The notes beneath the pieces are model-generated. The model made no database searches. It was not told where the DNA came from and was given only the letters and a program-made list of their open reading frames with translations. From Sulfuricurvum sp. (lineage in GTDB: Bacteria > Campylobacterota > Campylobacteria > Campylobacterales > Sulfurimonadaceae), in the NCBI RefSeq assembly GCF_028713855.1, contig NZ_JAQTNN010000017.1, positions 1-64,000 on the forward strand: a DNA stretch of 64,000 nucleotides. Direction: 5' to 3'. How positions within the stretch are numbered: position 1 is the first letter of the stretch; every line of letters begins with the position of its first letter. The position numbers and the translations under genes were made by a program. Shown here piece by piece: positions 27,271-35,514 of the stretch.

Positions 27271-28641
27271 TCAGCGTTGGTTAATGATAACCTTGGCACT
27301 CTCAATGACACTGGTGACGTTGTCATATATCCATTTAGTATCCATCCACTCTTCCGGGCGCACTTCTATTCCTTGTACCAAAACACCAAAATGAAGGTGG
27401 TCACCCATTGCATAGCCGCTGAGCCCTGTTTTGGCAATCTCTTGGGCGATACTGACATTATCATGTTCTTGTACATGTAGTTCTGAACAATGGCCATATA
27501 GAGTATATAATCCGAATCCATGATCGATGATCGGTAAATTTCCATAAATGCCGTTAGGCTGCGCAAAAACAACTTTTCCGCCGTTGGAAGCGAGGATAGG
27601 CCCCATATGAACACTCGCTAAATCCAGACCCATATGGTAGGCATTAGAAATATTTTGCTGCCCTTTATAGCTGTAAATACGGTGATCTCCGAAATCGGCT
27701 ACTTTCTGACCGTTAACCAACGGATAAAAAGGCTGCGGATTAAAGTCAGTGATCATTGTGTTAGAAACTTTTGAGGTGATCTCATGGATGACTTTTTCGT
27801 TATCGGAACGCACTTTTTCGTTGATGATGCGGAATTGTTCCAATCGATCGGTTACTCCTGCCGTTTGATCATACGTATTGGCAAGTTCCGCGATTTTACC
27901 ATCCAAAAATGCATCGCTAAGTTCGATGTTTGAAACACGATATTCATGATCTTTGAGACGGAGAGGAACACCGCTTCGCGCCTCATTCCCGGCACTGTCA
28001 CGTGCGATAACGGTTGCACTGAAACTTGCTTCCTGCACCGGCCATGCGACCAATGAGGCGTAGTATCCCTCTTTCATAAACGGCTGAGCGATAAAAGTCT
28101 TACCAAAATTCGTCTGAATTTTCAGACTTTGCAAGTGGGTGTCTTCGGCTTTAAAGATAACAATCGCCGATCCCCCTTTTTGAATTTTATACGAGTTTCC
28201 GATAATAGCGAGAATCGGCTGATGCTGATCGATAACGAGGGTATACTCCTGTTTAAAAGTATTGCCCATGAAAAGTCCCCATAGACTGTTATCGGTTGCT
28301 TCTATTTTCAGGGTAACGGAAGTGGCTTCTACTCGACGAACTCCTTTTGGAGGAAGAACATCAAACGTTTTTTTGGTTTCCAAAGACGGAGTATTGTCAT
28401 CAACCACAACCCACTCATCATGAGGAGTCGACAGGGTCGCTTTAAACGATTTTAACCCGCTCACATCTTGGATATTCACATGTATAGGATCTCTAAAATT
28501 CCAATAACCGTCTTGAGAAATACTTACCTGAGGGGCTTGACGCTCAAACTTTGGCGAAAAGCCCATAAAGCCAACAGCTCCCAAAACTAAAACCACTAAT
28601 ATCCATCCAATAATCCCTGAACCGTTTCGGCCTCTTCTCAC
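27271..28641 (-). CDS. M23 (LytM-type) peptidoglycan endopeptidase
   Basis: 456 aa. One N-terminal membrane anchor (about residues 11-27) is followed by a ~290-residue periplasmic region with Ig-like beta character. The C-terminal LytM domain (about 315-430) has metal ligands in YHMGLDLAS (His, Asp) and HLHFG, and the PIIDHGFGLYTLYGHCSEL core. It would cut peptide cross-links or stem peptides; related enzymes (Csd/Pgp) shape helical Campylobacterota cells. The start is GTG overlapping the DHH gene stop, behind AAGGAGTTTGA. Confidence 0.88.
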   Translation of the reverse strand: MRRGRNGSGIIGWILVVLVLGAVGFMGFSPKFERQAPQVSISQDGYWNFRDPIHVNIQDVSGLKSFKATLSTPHDEWVVVDDNTPSLETKKTFDVLPPKGVRRVEATSVTLKIEATDNSLWGLFMGNTFKQEYTLVIDQHQPILAIIGNSYKIQKGGSAIVIFKAEDTHLQSLKIQTNFGKTFIAQPFMKEGYYASLVAWPVQEASFSATVIARDSAGNEARSGVPLRLKDHEYRVSNIELSDAFLDGKIAELANTYDQTAGVTDRLEQFRIINEKVRSDNEKVIHEITSKVSNTMITDFNPQPFYPLVNGQKVADFGDHRIYSYKGQQNISNAYHMGLDLASVHMGPILASNGGKVVFAQPNGIYGNLPIIDHGFGLYTLYGHCSELHVQEHDNVSIAQEIAKTGLSGYAMGDHLHFGVLVQGIEVRPEEWMDTKWIYDNVTSVIESAKVIINQR

Positions 28642-29570
28642 TCAAACTCCTTTTTTATCATCATCATCATATTCTCTACGAGCTCTGTAAAATTTTCCTG
28701 TTTTAAACGCATCCCTGCCCGCTGAACATGTCCGCCACCGCCAAAAGAACCCATAATTTTCGAAGCATCGATCGTTCCATCGGTGCGCATTGAAAGTTTT
28801 GCGCCCCCCTTGGGGTGTTCAATTTGCATTATCGCGGCTTGAACGCAATGCATTCCCAAAGCGTCATCCAAAACTCTTTTGCATTCGGCGAGTCCGGCTC
28901 CGGTCTCTTCCAAAAGGGAGAGTGGGACGTCAAAAACAGCCAAACGCCCATCTATCAAGAGTTTCATCTGCTTTAAAAGAACTCCTTGTATTCGGAGCGA
29001 TGCGAGAGAACGACGATGATACAGCCACTCTACGCACAGCGCGTGCTCCGCACCCAACTCAATAAGCGAATGTGCCAAAGCAAAAGTTTTGGCAGTACAC
29101 TGGGACGCACTAAAACATTTTGAATCATCTATCAGTCCCGCGTAAAGCGAAAGCGCCATTTTACCATTGATTTTTATACTGTTAGCAACAAAAAAATCAT
29201 AAACCACTTCTGTGGTGCTGATTGCAGAGGTGTTAATGAGATTATGTGTGCCGAAAAAATCGTTGCTAACATGATGATCAACGTTTATTAGGGGGAGCTC
29301 TTTTTCAATTCCAAGCCGTCCATAACTGCCACAATCGAAACTGATCATACAATCCGCATCTTCAGGAAAGCGATCGGTCAGTTTATCAAACCACGGCAGA
29401 AAAGCAAGGTTGGGATTAACCTCGGAAGAGGCGCAAAAAAGGGTGACCTTTTTATGAGTGCGAAGCAAATAAGAATAAAAAGCCGATGCTGCACCCAGCG
29501 AATCCGCATCGGGATTTTGGTGAGCTATTAAAACAATATGGTGAGCAGAATCGATAAGTGAATGCGGCAT
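28638..29570 (-). CDS. DHH/DHHA1 phosphoesterase (NrnA-like)
   Basis: 310 aa. N-terminal DHH domain: IAHQNPDADSLGAA (metal Asp residues), MISFDCGSYGRLG and the NVDHHVSN motif. The C-terminal DHHA1 domain carries GSFGGGGHVQRAGM, which binds the nucleotide. Members are oligoribonucleases (nanoRNase) and/or pAp phosphatases; which activity dominates here is open. It is followed with overlap by the M23 gene. An extended -10 box lies 25-33 bases upstream. Confidence 0.88.
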   Translation of the reverse strand: MPHSLIDSAHHIVLIAHQNPDADSLGAASAFYSYLLRTHKKVTLFCASSEVNPNLAFLPWFDKLTDRFPEDADCMISFDCGSYGRLGIEKELPLINVDHHVSNDFFGTHNLINTSAISTTEVVYDFFVANSIKINGKMALSLYAGLIDDSKCFSASQCTAKTFALAHSLIELGAEHALCVEWLYHRRSLASLRIQGVLLKQMKLLIDGRLAVFDVPLSLLEETGAGLAECKRVLDDALGMHCVQAAIMQIEHPKGGAKLSMRTDGTIDASKIMGSFGGGGHVQRAGMRLKQENFTELVENMMMMIKKEFE

Positions 29571-29594
29571 ACGACCCCTTATAGTATTGAGGCG

Positions 29595-29603
29595 ATTATA
29601 CCA
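29595..29603 (-). promoter_or_regulatory. Extended -10 promoter of the DHH-M23 pair
   Basis: TGGTATAAT on the minus strand, an extended -10 element, 25 bases before the DHH gene. No good -35 hexamer is present, as expected for extended -10 promoters. Confidence 0.5.
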
Positions 29604-29637
29604 TGGTTTTATCGAACTATTTTACTTTACAAGTGAG

Positions 29638-31611
29638 TTAAAACGCTTCAAAATTATAATAAGTGATACGATTACGCCCCATCTCTTTGGAACGGTACAT
29701 AGCTGCATCGGCATGACGGATAAGAATATCAATTTCCTCACAATCATCCGGAAATAACGTTGCACCGATACTGACACCGATATTTATCGTAATCCCATCA
29801 ACCTCGATTGGCTCTTTCAAAGCATCGAGAATACGCATCAGTAACTCATGAGCGGCTTCAATACTTATATCACTTAGGAGAATGACAAATTCATCCCCTC
29901 CGATACGGGCGATGATATCACTTTGACGTAACTGCTGCGCTAAGCGTGCTCCGGCTTGTTTTAATATTCGGTCTCCCATCGCATGACCGTAACCGTCGTT
30001 TACCTGTTTGAAACCATCTAAATCCAAAAAGGCTACGATGGCTTTAGACCCTTTACGTTTGGAAAATGCCAACATTTGTTCTGCTAATATCATATACATA
30101 TGACGGTTAGGGAGGTTGGTCAACGGATCATAATTAACCAGCCGATGCAGCTGTTCTTCCTGTTTTTTATGTTCCGTAATATCGCTGAAAATACCGATAA
30201 AATTTTCAATCTCTCCCGTAATGTTACGTACGGCATCGATGCGTAAAAATTCAGCGTATTCCTGCCCGCCTTTTTTCTTGTTCCAAATTTCACCGCGCCA
30301 TGATCCATCCCGCTCGAGCGCCTGATCCATTAACGCATAAAAAAACTGGCTATGTCGTCCGGAACGCAATATCAAAGGCTTTTGTCCAATAACATCATCT
30401 CTTGTATACTCAGTCAATGTACAAAAAGCTTCATTAACATCGATAATGATCTTATTGGCATCGGTTATAACAATTCCCTCTCTAGAATTATGGAAAACGC
30501 TGGCAATCCGTCTGAGATATTTTTGAGCCTCCTCACGGATAGCTATTTGTTCCTCCAAGGCTTGTGATTCCGATTTGAGGGTGATGGTCAGTTTTCGTAA
30601 TCTACGTGCAAAAAAAAGCAATATTGCAATCATTACACCTAATGAGATAATAATCATCAATGCATATTTTCGTATAACATCATTTATGGTAAAGACAGGG
30701 GCTTTGTCAAAGGGGGTCACTCTCATGTCTTCCATAAGGGCACGTATCCCTTCGTATGCAAGCGGGATATTCCAACCGTAATAACCTGCTGTTTTGGGTA
30801 TTTCAGAACCTCGTGGAAGGCTGAGCAATGCAATCGCCACCTGATTGGCCAACTCCGGATCCGTCTCTTTAAACGCGACAAACGGCCACTCCGGAAAGAG
30901 TTGAGTAGAAAGAGCCTGAGGAAAGTTTGCAATTTTTTGCGGGTTGATAATTTTAAAATCATCTCGGTTGACTTTCCCCTCTTTAGCCATTTTTTCCAAC
31001 ACACCTGTACGGATAAATCCTGCATCCGCTGAACCGCTCTCAACAATATAGACGACTTTATCATGAGGCATATCAGTAAATATCACTCTGTCATCGTGGG
31101 TAACATCAATTCCCTTCGTTAATAACAGACTGCTTTGCGCTAAATACCCCCCCAACGATAGCTGATCGACTGCCGCAATATTTTTATTTTTTAGGTCTTC
31201 CCAACCCGTTATATCTTTTCGATCACTTCGGGCGATAATCACCCCTCCAAACTCTTTTAGCTCATTACCACCCACATTGGCTCGGATCAGGGTAGCGATC
31301 CTTGTAGCGTTATATTTAACGGAGAAGTAAACGTAATGTTCCGGATTGGTAAAGGCGAAATCAAGCTCTTTTTTGGCAACGGCATCGTTAAATTCTTTGT
31401 AGCTTAGTGGTCTGATAGTAAAAGTGCGGGAAGGTATTTGTTTGTTTAAATAGTGGGTGAGCGGAATCCATTCGTTTAGCGTATCTTGTTTGGAACGAAA
31501 GGCCAAAATACCAATCACCACTTGGTGTTTATCCGCCGAAGCGGATACGGCATACAAGGGAAAAAAAAGGGCTATTAGAATAAAAACAACATTAAGAATA
31601 ACTTTGTTCAT
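29638..31611 (-). CDS. Diguanylate cyclase with PhnD-like sensor and PAS domain
   Basis: 657 aa from the ATG at 31611 (GAGGTATAAG before it; the TTG four codons earlier is less likely). Order: signal peptide/anchor (about 4-22); periplasmic PhnD-type binding domain (about 30-295: VVIGILAFRSKQ, FAFTNPEHYVYFS); membrane helix (about 315-338); PAS domain (about 365-490); GGDEF domain with IARIGGDEFVILL. An RQSD I-site lies five residues before GGDEF, so product inhibition by c-di-GMP is likely. PhnD-type domains bind phosphonate/phosphite-like oxyanions. Position after the sox block suggests sensing of a sulfur or phosphorus oxyanion, which is inference. Confidence 0.88.
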   Translation of the reverse strand: MNKVILNVVFILIALFFPLYAVSASADKHQVVIGILAFRSKQDTLNEWIPLTHYLNKQIPSRTFTIRPLSYKEFNDAVAKKELDFAFTNPEHYVYFSVKYNATRIATLIRANVGGNELKEFGGVIIARSDRKDITGWEDLKNKNIAAVDQLSLGGYLAQSSLLLTKGIDVTHDDRVIFTDMPHDKVVYIVESGSADAGFIRTGVLEKMAKEGKVNRDDFKIINPQKIANFPQALSTQLFPEWPFVAFKETDPELANQVAIALLSLPRGSEIPKTAGYYGWNIPLAYEGIRALMEDMRVTPFDKAPVFTINDVIRKYALMIIISLGVMIAILLFFARRLRKLTITLKSESQALEEQIAIREEAQKYLRRIASVFHNSREGIVITDANKIIIDVNEAFCTLTEYTRDDVIGQKPLILRSGRHSQFFYALMDQALERDGSWRGEIWNKKKGGQEYAEFLRIDAVRNITGEIENFIGIFSDITEHKKQEEQLHRLVNYDPLTNLPNRHMYMILAEQMLAFSKRKGSKAIVAFLDLDGFKQVNDGYGHAMGDRILKQAGARLAQQLRQSDIIARIGGDEFVILLSDISIEAAHELLMRILDALKEPIEVDGITINIGVSIGATLFPDDCEEIDILIRHADAAMYRSKEMGRNRITYYNFEAF

Positions 31612-31631
31612 CTTATACCTCAATTAGAGAC

Positions 31632-31637
31632 AGTATA
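31632..31637 (-). promoter_or_regulatory. Possible -10 box of the diguanylate cyclase gene
   Basis: TATACT on the minus strand, 20 bases upstream of the ATG in the 57-base gap after the DUF302 gene. It would uncouple the cyclase from the sox transcript. Weak evidence. Confidence 0.3.
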
Positions 31638-31667
31638 AGAAGATTAGCTTTAAGAAAATATTAACTG

Positions 31668-32579
31668 TTATTCTATCGTGCTTTGAAGCACACCTTCAAA
31701 ATCTTTTTGTGCTTGCAGCAACACCGATTTGGCTTCCGCATCCTCAACGCGGGCACTGCTCATCCAGTTATAGACACCGGGGAATCCCATAACGATTTCG
31801 CCTGCATCTTTTTTCTTATACACCATCAACGTACACGGAGCGAATGCCGCCGCTTCCGGACGGGTTTTTGCTACGGTGTAAATCACTTTTAGTTTACAAA
31901 TAGAGTAGGTATCGTAAAAATCAAACGGACTCTCTTCACCATTTTCAGTCAACATAAACTGATAGTCGGTAAAGTTGGAAAGGACAAATCCGGCAGGCTT
32001 TAGCCCTTCTTCGATCATCATCTCCGCATCGTCTTTATCACTCTTCCAGTTGTTAACATCAATCTTCTTCACAAATCGGGTGACCAATTTTCCCTCTGCA
32101 GGTAAAGAAGTACCACTCAAGGCATGCTTCGTTGCTTTAGGAAGGACTGTTTTCAAGGTAGCAAACACCTCTTTTTCGATTTTAGTGAACTCAGGAGCTT
32201 TAAAGCCGGCGATTTTTTTCATCGCATCGGCAGTCAATACGGATACGTGCAAATCACTCTCACCTTTACGCTGATAGATGCCGACTCCCATCGGGACAAA
32301 AACACCGCCGTCCGGATGCGATTTGACTAGAGAAGCCGCTTCTTTTTTAGGGATGACCGTCATCAAGTTAAAGACAGTAAAATCACTGCCGCCGAACTGT
32401 TTGGTAAACGGTCCTGTCATCTCCGTGTCCGCAGAGATCACGAAGCCATTGGCTTCAAATGCCTTTTCAATCATCGCAGGGGTAATTTTACCATCAGCAT
32501 TAGGGGCGCTAAAAAGGTGTAAATCACCTCCAAAAAGGGATAAAAATCCCGCTAAAACTACAAGTATAATTGCTTTCAT
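31668..32579 (-). CDS. Periplasmic protein with two DUF302 domains
   Basis: 303 aa from the ATG at 32579 after AAGGAGTCAACC; a longer frame adds 15 unlikely residues. A Sec signal peptide (MKAIILVVLAGFLSLFGG) is followed by two DUF302 units, about residues 60-150 and 200-295, each with the pattern FTVFNLMTVIPK...VGIYQR or YSICKLKVIYTVAK...LMVYKK. DUF302 proteins are small alpha/beta proteins of unknown function often found with sulfur oxidation or heme genes. Cysteines are seen in SICK and APCTL of the second unit only. It follows the DsrE gene by 11 bases. Confidence 0.85.
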   Translation of the reverse strand: MKAIILVVLAGFLSLFGGDLHLFSAPNADGKITPAMIEKAFEANGFVISADTEMTGPFTKQFGGSDFTVFNLMTVIPKKEAASLVKSHPDGGVFVPMGVGIYQRKGESDLHVSVLTADAMKKIAGFKAPEFTKIEKEVFATLKTVLPKATKHALSGTSLPAEGKLVTRFVKKIDVNNWKSDKDDAEMMIEEGLKPAGFVLSNFTDYQFMLTENGEESPFDFYDTYSICKLKVIYTVAKTRPEAAAFAPCTLMVYKKKDAGEIVMGFPGVYNWMSSARVEDAEAKSVLLQAQKDFEGVLQSTIE

Positions 32580-32589
32580 GGTTGACTCC

Positions 32590-33024
32590 TTAGGGTTGAA
32601 TATAAAATGCGCCGTCATGCGCACGCTCTATAACTTCCGCGATACCGGCACTGACAATTTCGACATCTTCGATCAATGCGGAAGCGGGAATTTTCTTCGT
32701 CTCCATCGTATTGCCACAGGCAACGAATTCGACACCGTATTGCTGTAACGCACGAACGCGAACCGCAATATCTTTTTCATCTTTGAGCAATGTCCGGATA
32801 CCGTGATAATAGGCGACTATGCGGATATGTACTTTCTCAGGGCCGTAAAATTTGAGTACATTGTTTGCGGTGCTTAGACCGTGGTTAATCGACTCATCAT
32901 CCCCCTGACTGATCCCCATCACCACTTCACGCGGTTTTTCCATGCTAGGGATCGGTTCGGAGAGTCTAACATCCGCACTTAAAAACGATGATGCTAAAAG
33001 AACTATCAAGGCAATACGTTTCAT
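32590..33024 (-). CDS. Periplasmic DsrE/DsrF-like protein
   Basis: 144 aa from the ATG at 33024 (GGGAGTGATA before it). Residues 1-17 form a Sec signal peptide, so the protein is exported, unlike the cytoplasmic DsrE/TusD sulfur carriers. The fold signature is seen in NNVLKFYGPEKVHIRIVAYYHGIRTLL and in VEFVACGNTMETKKI, which holds the single conserved cysteine. A role in binding or transferring sulfane sulfur near the Sox proteins is plausible but not shown. The start overlaps the metallohydrolase stop (TGATAATG). Confidence 0.82.
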   Translation of the reverse strand: MKRIALIVLLASSFLSADVRLSEPIPSMEKPREVVMGISQGDDESINHGLSTANNVLKFYGPEKVHIRIVAYYHGIRTLLKDEKDIAVRVRALQQYGVEFVACGNTMETKKIPASALIEDVEIVSAGIAEVIERAHDGAFYIQP

Positions 33025-33026
33025 TA

Positions 33027-33935
33027 TCACTCCCATTCTAATACTCGATAAGATGCTTCAACATTTCCGCTTTGCATCGCATCGTATAGTTTATATTTTT
33101 GATATTCTACCATCTGAACTTTTTTAATCGTCTCATCAATCCCCAATCCGGATTCGATCGCAAAGCGGATTTCGGAACGCATTTGAGTGAGATATTCATG
33201 GGTCATTTTGGAACTGTTTTTATCGGTATTTCGACCATGTCCGCCGATCACATGCAATGCGCCCATCGCTTCAAGCTCTTCAAGTGTGGTAATCCAGCCG
33301 TTGATATTACCCCCTTTTACTGAGGGCAAACGATCATTAAAGACTAAATCACCGGCAAACAGCACTCCCAATTTGGGTAGATATACGACCAAATCTTTAG
33401 CAGTATGTGCCGTACGGGAGATAAGTTTGAGTTCAATATCCTGATTGCCGACCTTTTTACGGGTGCTTTCCAAAATAATCTCGGTAGGAAGTGTCGATAC
33501 GGTACCCTCATATGCGGCAGGGGAGATAGTATTTTGCATTCGCGTCGCTTCATGCACATTCACATTATGCAAAAAGTCATCCGAACCCACAACACTAACC
33601 CCGTTTTGGGTAAAAAATCCGTTTCCGAGCCAATGATCGTCATGTATATGGGTATTGATCACCAATTTGACAGGTAAGGGTTTGATGCGCTGCATTGCGT
33701 TATACGCTGATTGCGCATAGGCATACGAGGGACCGGTGTCAACGACCACGTATCCCTCACCTGTATCGATATAACAGCTGTTAACGATGTTGCCGTTGTT
33801 GGTTTTATTCATCACTTCAGGGGCACCGAAAAAACATGTGACATCTGATGTGATACGCTCCGGTTTAAGGGCGTAATCAAACGCACTCAAACTCGTCACA
33901 GCAAAAAATAAAGATCCCAACAACGCTTTCATCAT
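33027..33935 (-). CDS. Exported metallo-beta-lactamase-fold hydrolase (SoxH-like)
   Basis: 302 aa with a Sec signal peptide (MMKALLGSLFFAVTSLSAF). The MBL metal site is complete: THIHDDHWLGNG (HxHxDH), ISRTAHTAKDLVVYL, LFAGDLVFNDRLP (Asp) and IGGHG (His). Similar proteins are encoded in sox operons as SoxH or in quinoprotein clusters; the substrate is unknown, and SoxH is not needed for thiosulfate oxidation in model organisms. It lies between the porin and the DsrE gene. Start at either of two adjacent ATGs. Confidence 0.85.
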   Translation of the reverse strand: MMKALLGSLFFAVTSLSAFDYALKPERITSDVTCFFGAPEVMNKTNNGNIVNSCYIDTGEGYVVVDTGPSYAYAQSAYNAMQRIKPLPVKLVINTHIHDDHWLGNGFFTQNGVSVVGSDDFLHNVNVHEATRMQNTISPAAYEGTVSTLPTEIILESTRKKVGNQDIELKLISRTAHTAKDLVVYLPKLGVLFAGDLVFNDRLPSVKGGNINGWITTLEELEAMGALHVIGGHGRNTDKNSSKMTHEYLTQMRSEIRFAIESGLGIDETIKKVQMVEYQKYKLYDAMQSGNVEASYRVLEWE

Positions 33936-33942
33936 TCAGCCT

Positions 33943-35481
33943 TTAGAAGAGGTAGTTTACTTCGAAACGGTACTCATTGTATGAAGCATAATCAACGGTA
34001 ACCGGTGTCGCTGTCGTCGTTACAGGATCAGCATTAACGGTTGCAAAACGGAATTTAAACTCCGTGTTTGGAAGGGATTTAAAGGTCTGCCATGCATCAA
34101 CGTGGAAAATAGTTCTATCTGAGAATGCACTGGCTCCTGACAACATTTTGGCATCATCAAAGTTCATATCTTCATAATCCGCCGCTACTTTTAATCCCGG
34201 TACGATTCCGGCTTTGCCAAAGTCGTACGTTGCTTTTACAGCCCAGTTTTTAGTGTTTGCAACCCAGTCGACTTGCGCCATTGAACGGGTATATCCTCCC
34301 GTAGGGAATCCACGCCATGGAGCGATGATATCGGCATCATCCGCAATTTTAGAGTATCCTGCTGCCAATTCCAACGGACCGCTAGCCAATACTAAACGTG
34401 CCATAAAAATACTACCGTCAACGCTGGTAGGATTTGTATATGAAGCTCGGCCTGCAGCGCTACCGCCATTGACAGTAACTGCGGCCTTTCCACTTAACGC
34501 AGCTCCACCGATCGCACCCGCGCCGTCATCCATTTGACGTAAATAACGGATACCCGGAGTCAATGTCCAAGAATCGTTTAGTTTGATTTGGTAGTTAGCT
34601 TCAGCAATGGCCGTATTAAAATAGCCGTCCAATCCGATGTATTCACCATTTAATTTCAAGTTCGGAATGGATTTATTCTCCACTGTTACCAAAACCATTT
34701 CCGGATCAGCGTCACCGTTTACTTTAGCAATATTTGCTAGAGTTAATCCTTTATGTGCACCTGAATCATCATTCTCATTGACTTTTGTAAACGAAGTAGT
34801 GCCGTCATACGCAATCACGCTGTGAAAGAGTTGGTGGTCACGAAGTTTTTGGCTCATGATATATCCGGCACGAAGCGCTGTGTTCGGAATATCTTTGTTT
34901 TCAATAACAGCCCCTTCGAAGGTATTAGGAACCATTTTGGTATCATTGGTTGCCAACATCACAGTGTCGATCCCTTGACGACCCACTTTTACATCGGTTT
35001 TACCATTTTTATACTCAAGGTACGCTTCTGCAAAAACACCGATTGCAGCTTCAGAACCGTCCATACGGGTACGGTAGGTATCTTTACCCATTTTACCGAA
35101 GTTGGTATTGGCTACTGCAGGGTCAGTATTTTCACTGTCCATAGGAATTGTTCCGTAAAATCCTGCTGTTGCCCCAAAACCATGGAAAAATCCGGTTTTA
35201 TAAACTAAACTTCCGCCAAGACCCCACATGTTATTGTTACGCGTTGGGCTTGATCCAAATTTTTCATTATCCCAGACGTTCCAAAACATGTTTGAACGAA
35301 TACGTCCGTATACTTCACCTTTCGTAAGCATTTCACCAAGTGAATTGACTTCACCAGGAGTTTTAAGATAATCAACTTGATAATTTCCCAAAAGATTACG
35401 ATCTTCTGTTTTAAGCGCATACGCCGACGTAGTCAATAAACAAGCAGCAGCTGCTGCAATACTCATTTTAATCATTTTCAT
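33943..35481 (-). CDS. Outer-membrane porin, OprD-like (Campylobacterota type)
   Basis: 512 aa. Signal peptide MKMIKMSIAAAAACLLTTSAYA, cleaved near residue 22. The rest alternates hydrophobic and polar residues in beta-hairpins and ends in the aromatic EYRFEVNYLF, typical of an outer-membrane barrel. Recognisable segments: MLTKGEVYGRIRSNMFW, KTDVKVGRQGIDT and LNGEYIGLDGYFN. Related OprD-type porins take up small anions or amino acids. Position directly after soxB suggests a thiosulfate or sulfate channel, an inference. AAGGAGTTAAG precedes the ATG. Confidence 0.85.
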   Translation of the reverse strand: MKMIKMSIAAAAACLLTTSAYALKTEDRNLLGNYQVDYLKTPGEVNSLGEMLTKGEVYGRIRSNMFWNVWDNEKFGSSPTRNNNMWGLGGSLVYKTGFFHGFGATAGFYGTIPMDSENTDPAVANTNFGKMGKDTYRTRMDGSEAAIGVFAEAYLEYKNGKTDVKVGRQGIDTVMLATNDTKMVPNTFEGAVIENKDIPNTALRAGYIMSQKLRDHQLFHSVIAYDGTTSFTKVNENDDSGAHKGLTLANIAKVNGDADPEMVLVTVENKSIPNLKLNGEYIGLDGYFNTAIAEANYQIKLNDSWTLTPGIRYLRQMDDGAGAIGGAALSGKAAVTVNGGSAAGRASYTNPTSVDGSIFMARLVLASGPLELAAGYSKIADDADIIAPWRGFPTGGYTRSMAQVDWVANTKNWAVKATYDFGKAGIVPGLKVAADYEDMNFDDAKMLSGASAFSDRTIFHVDAWQTFKSLPNTEFKFRFATVNADPVTTTATPVTVDYASYNEYRFEVNYLF

Positions 35482-35514
35482 TCTTAACTCCTTAAGTTTT
35501 AACTATCGCAGGGC

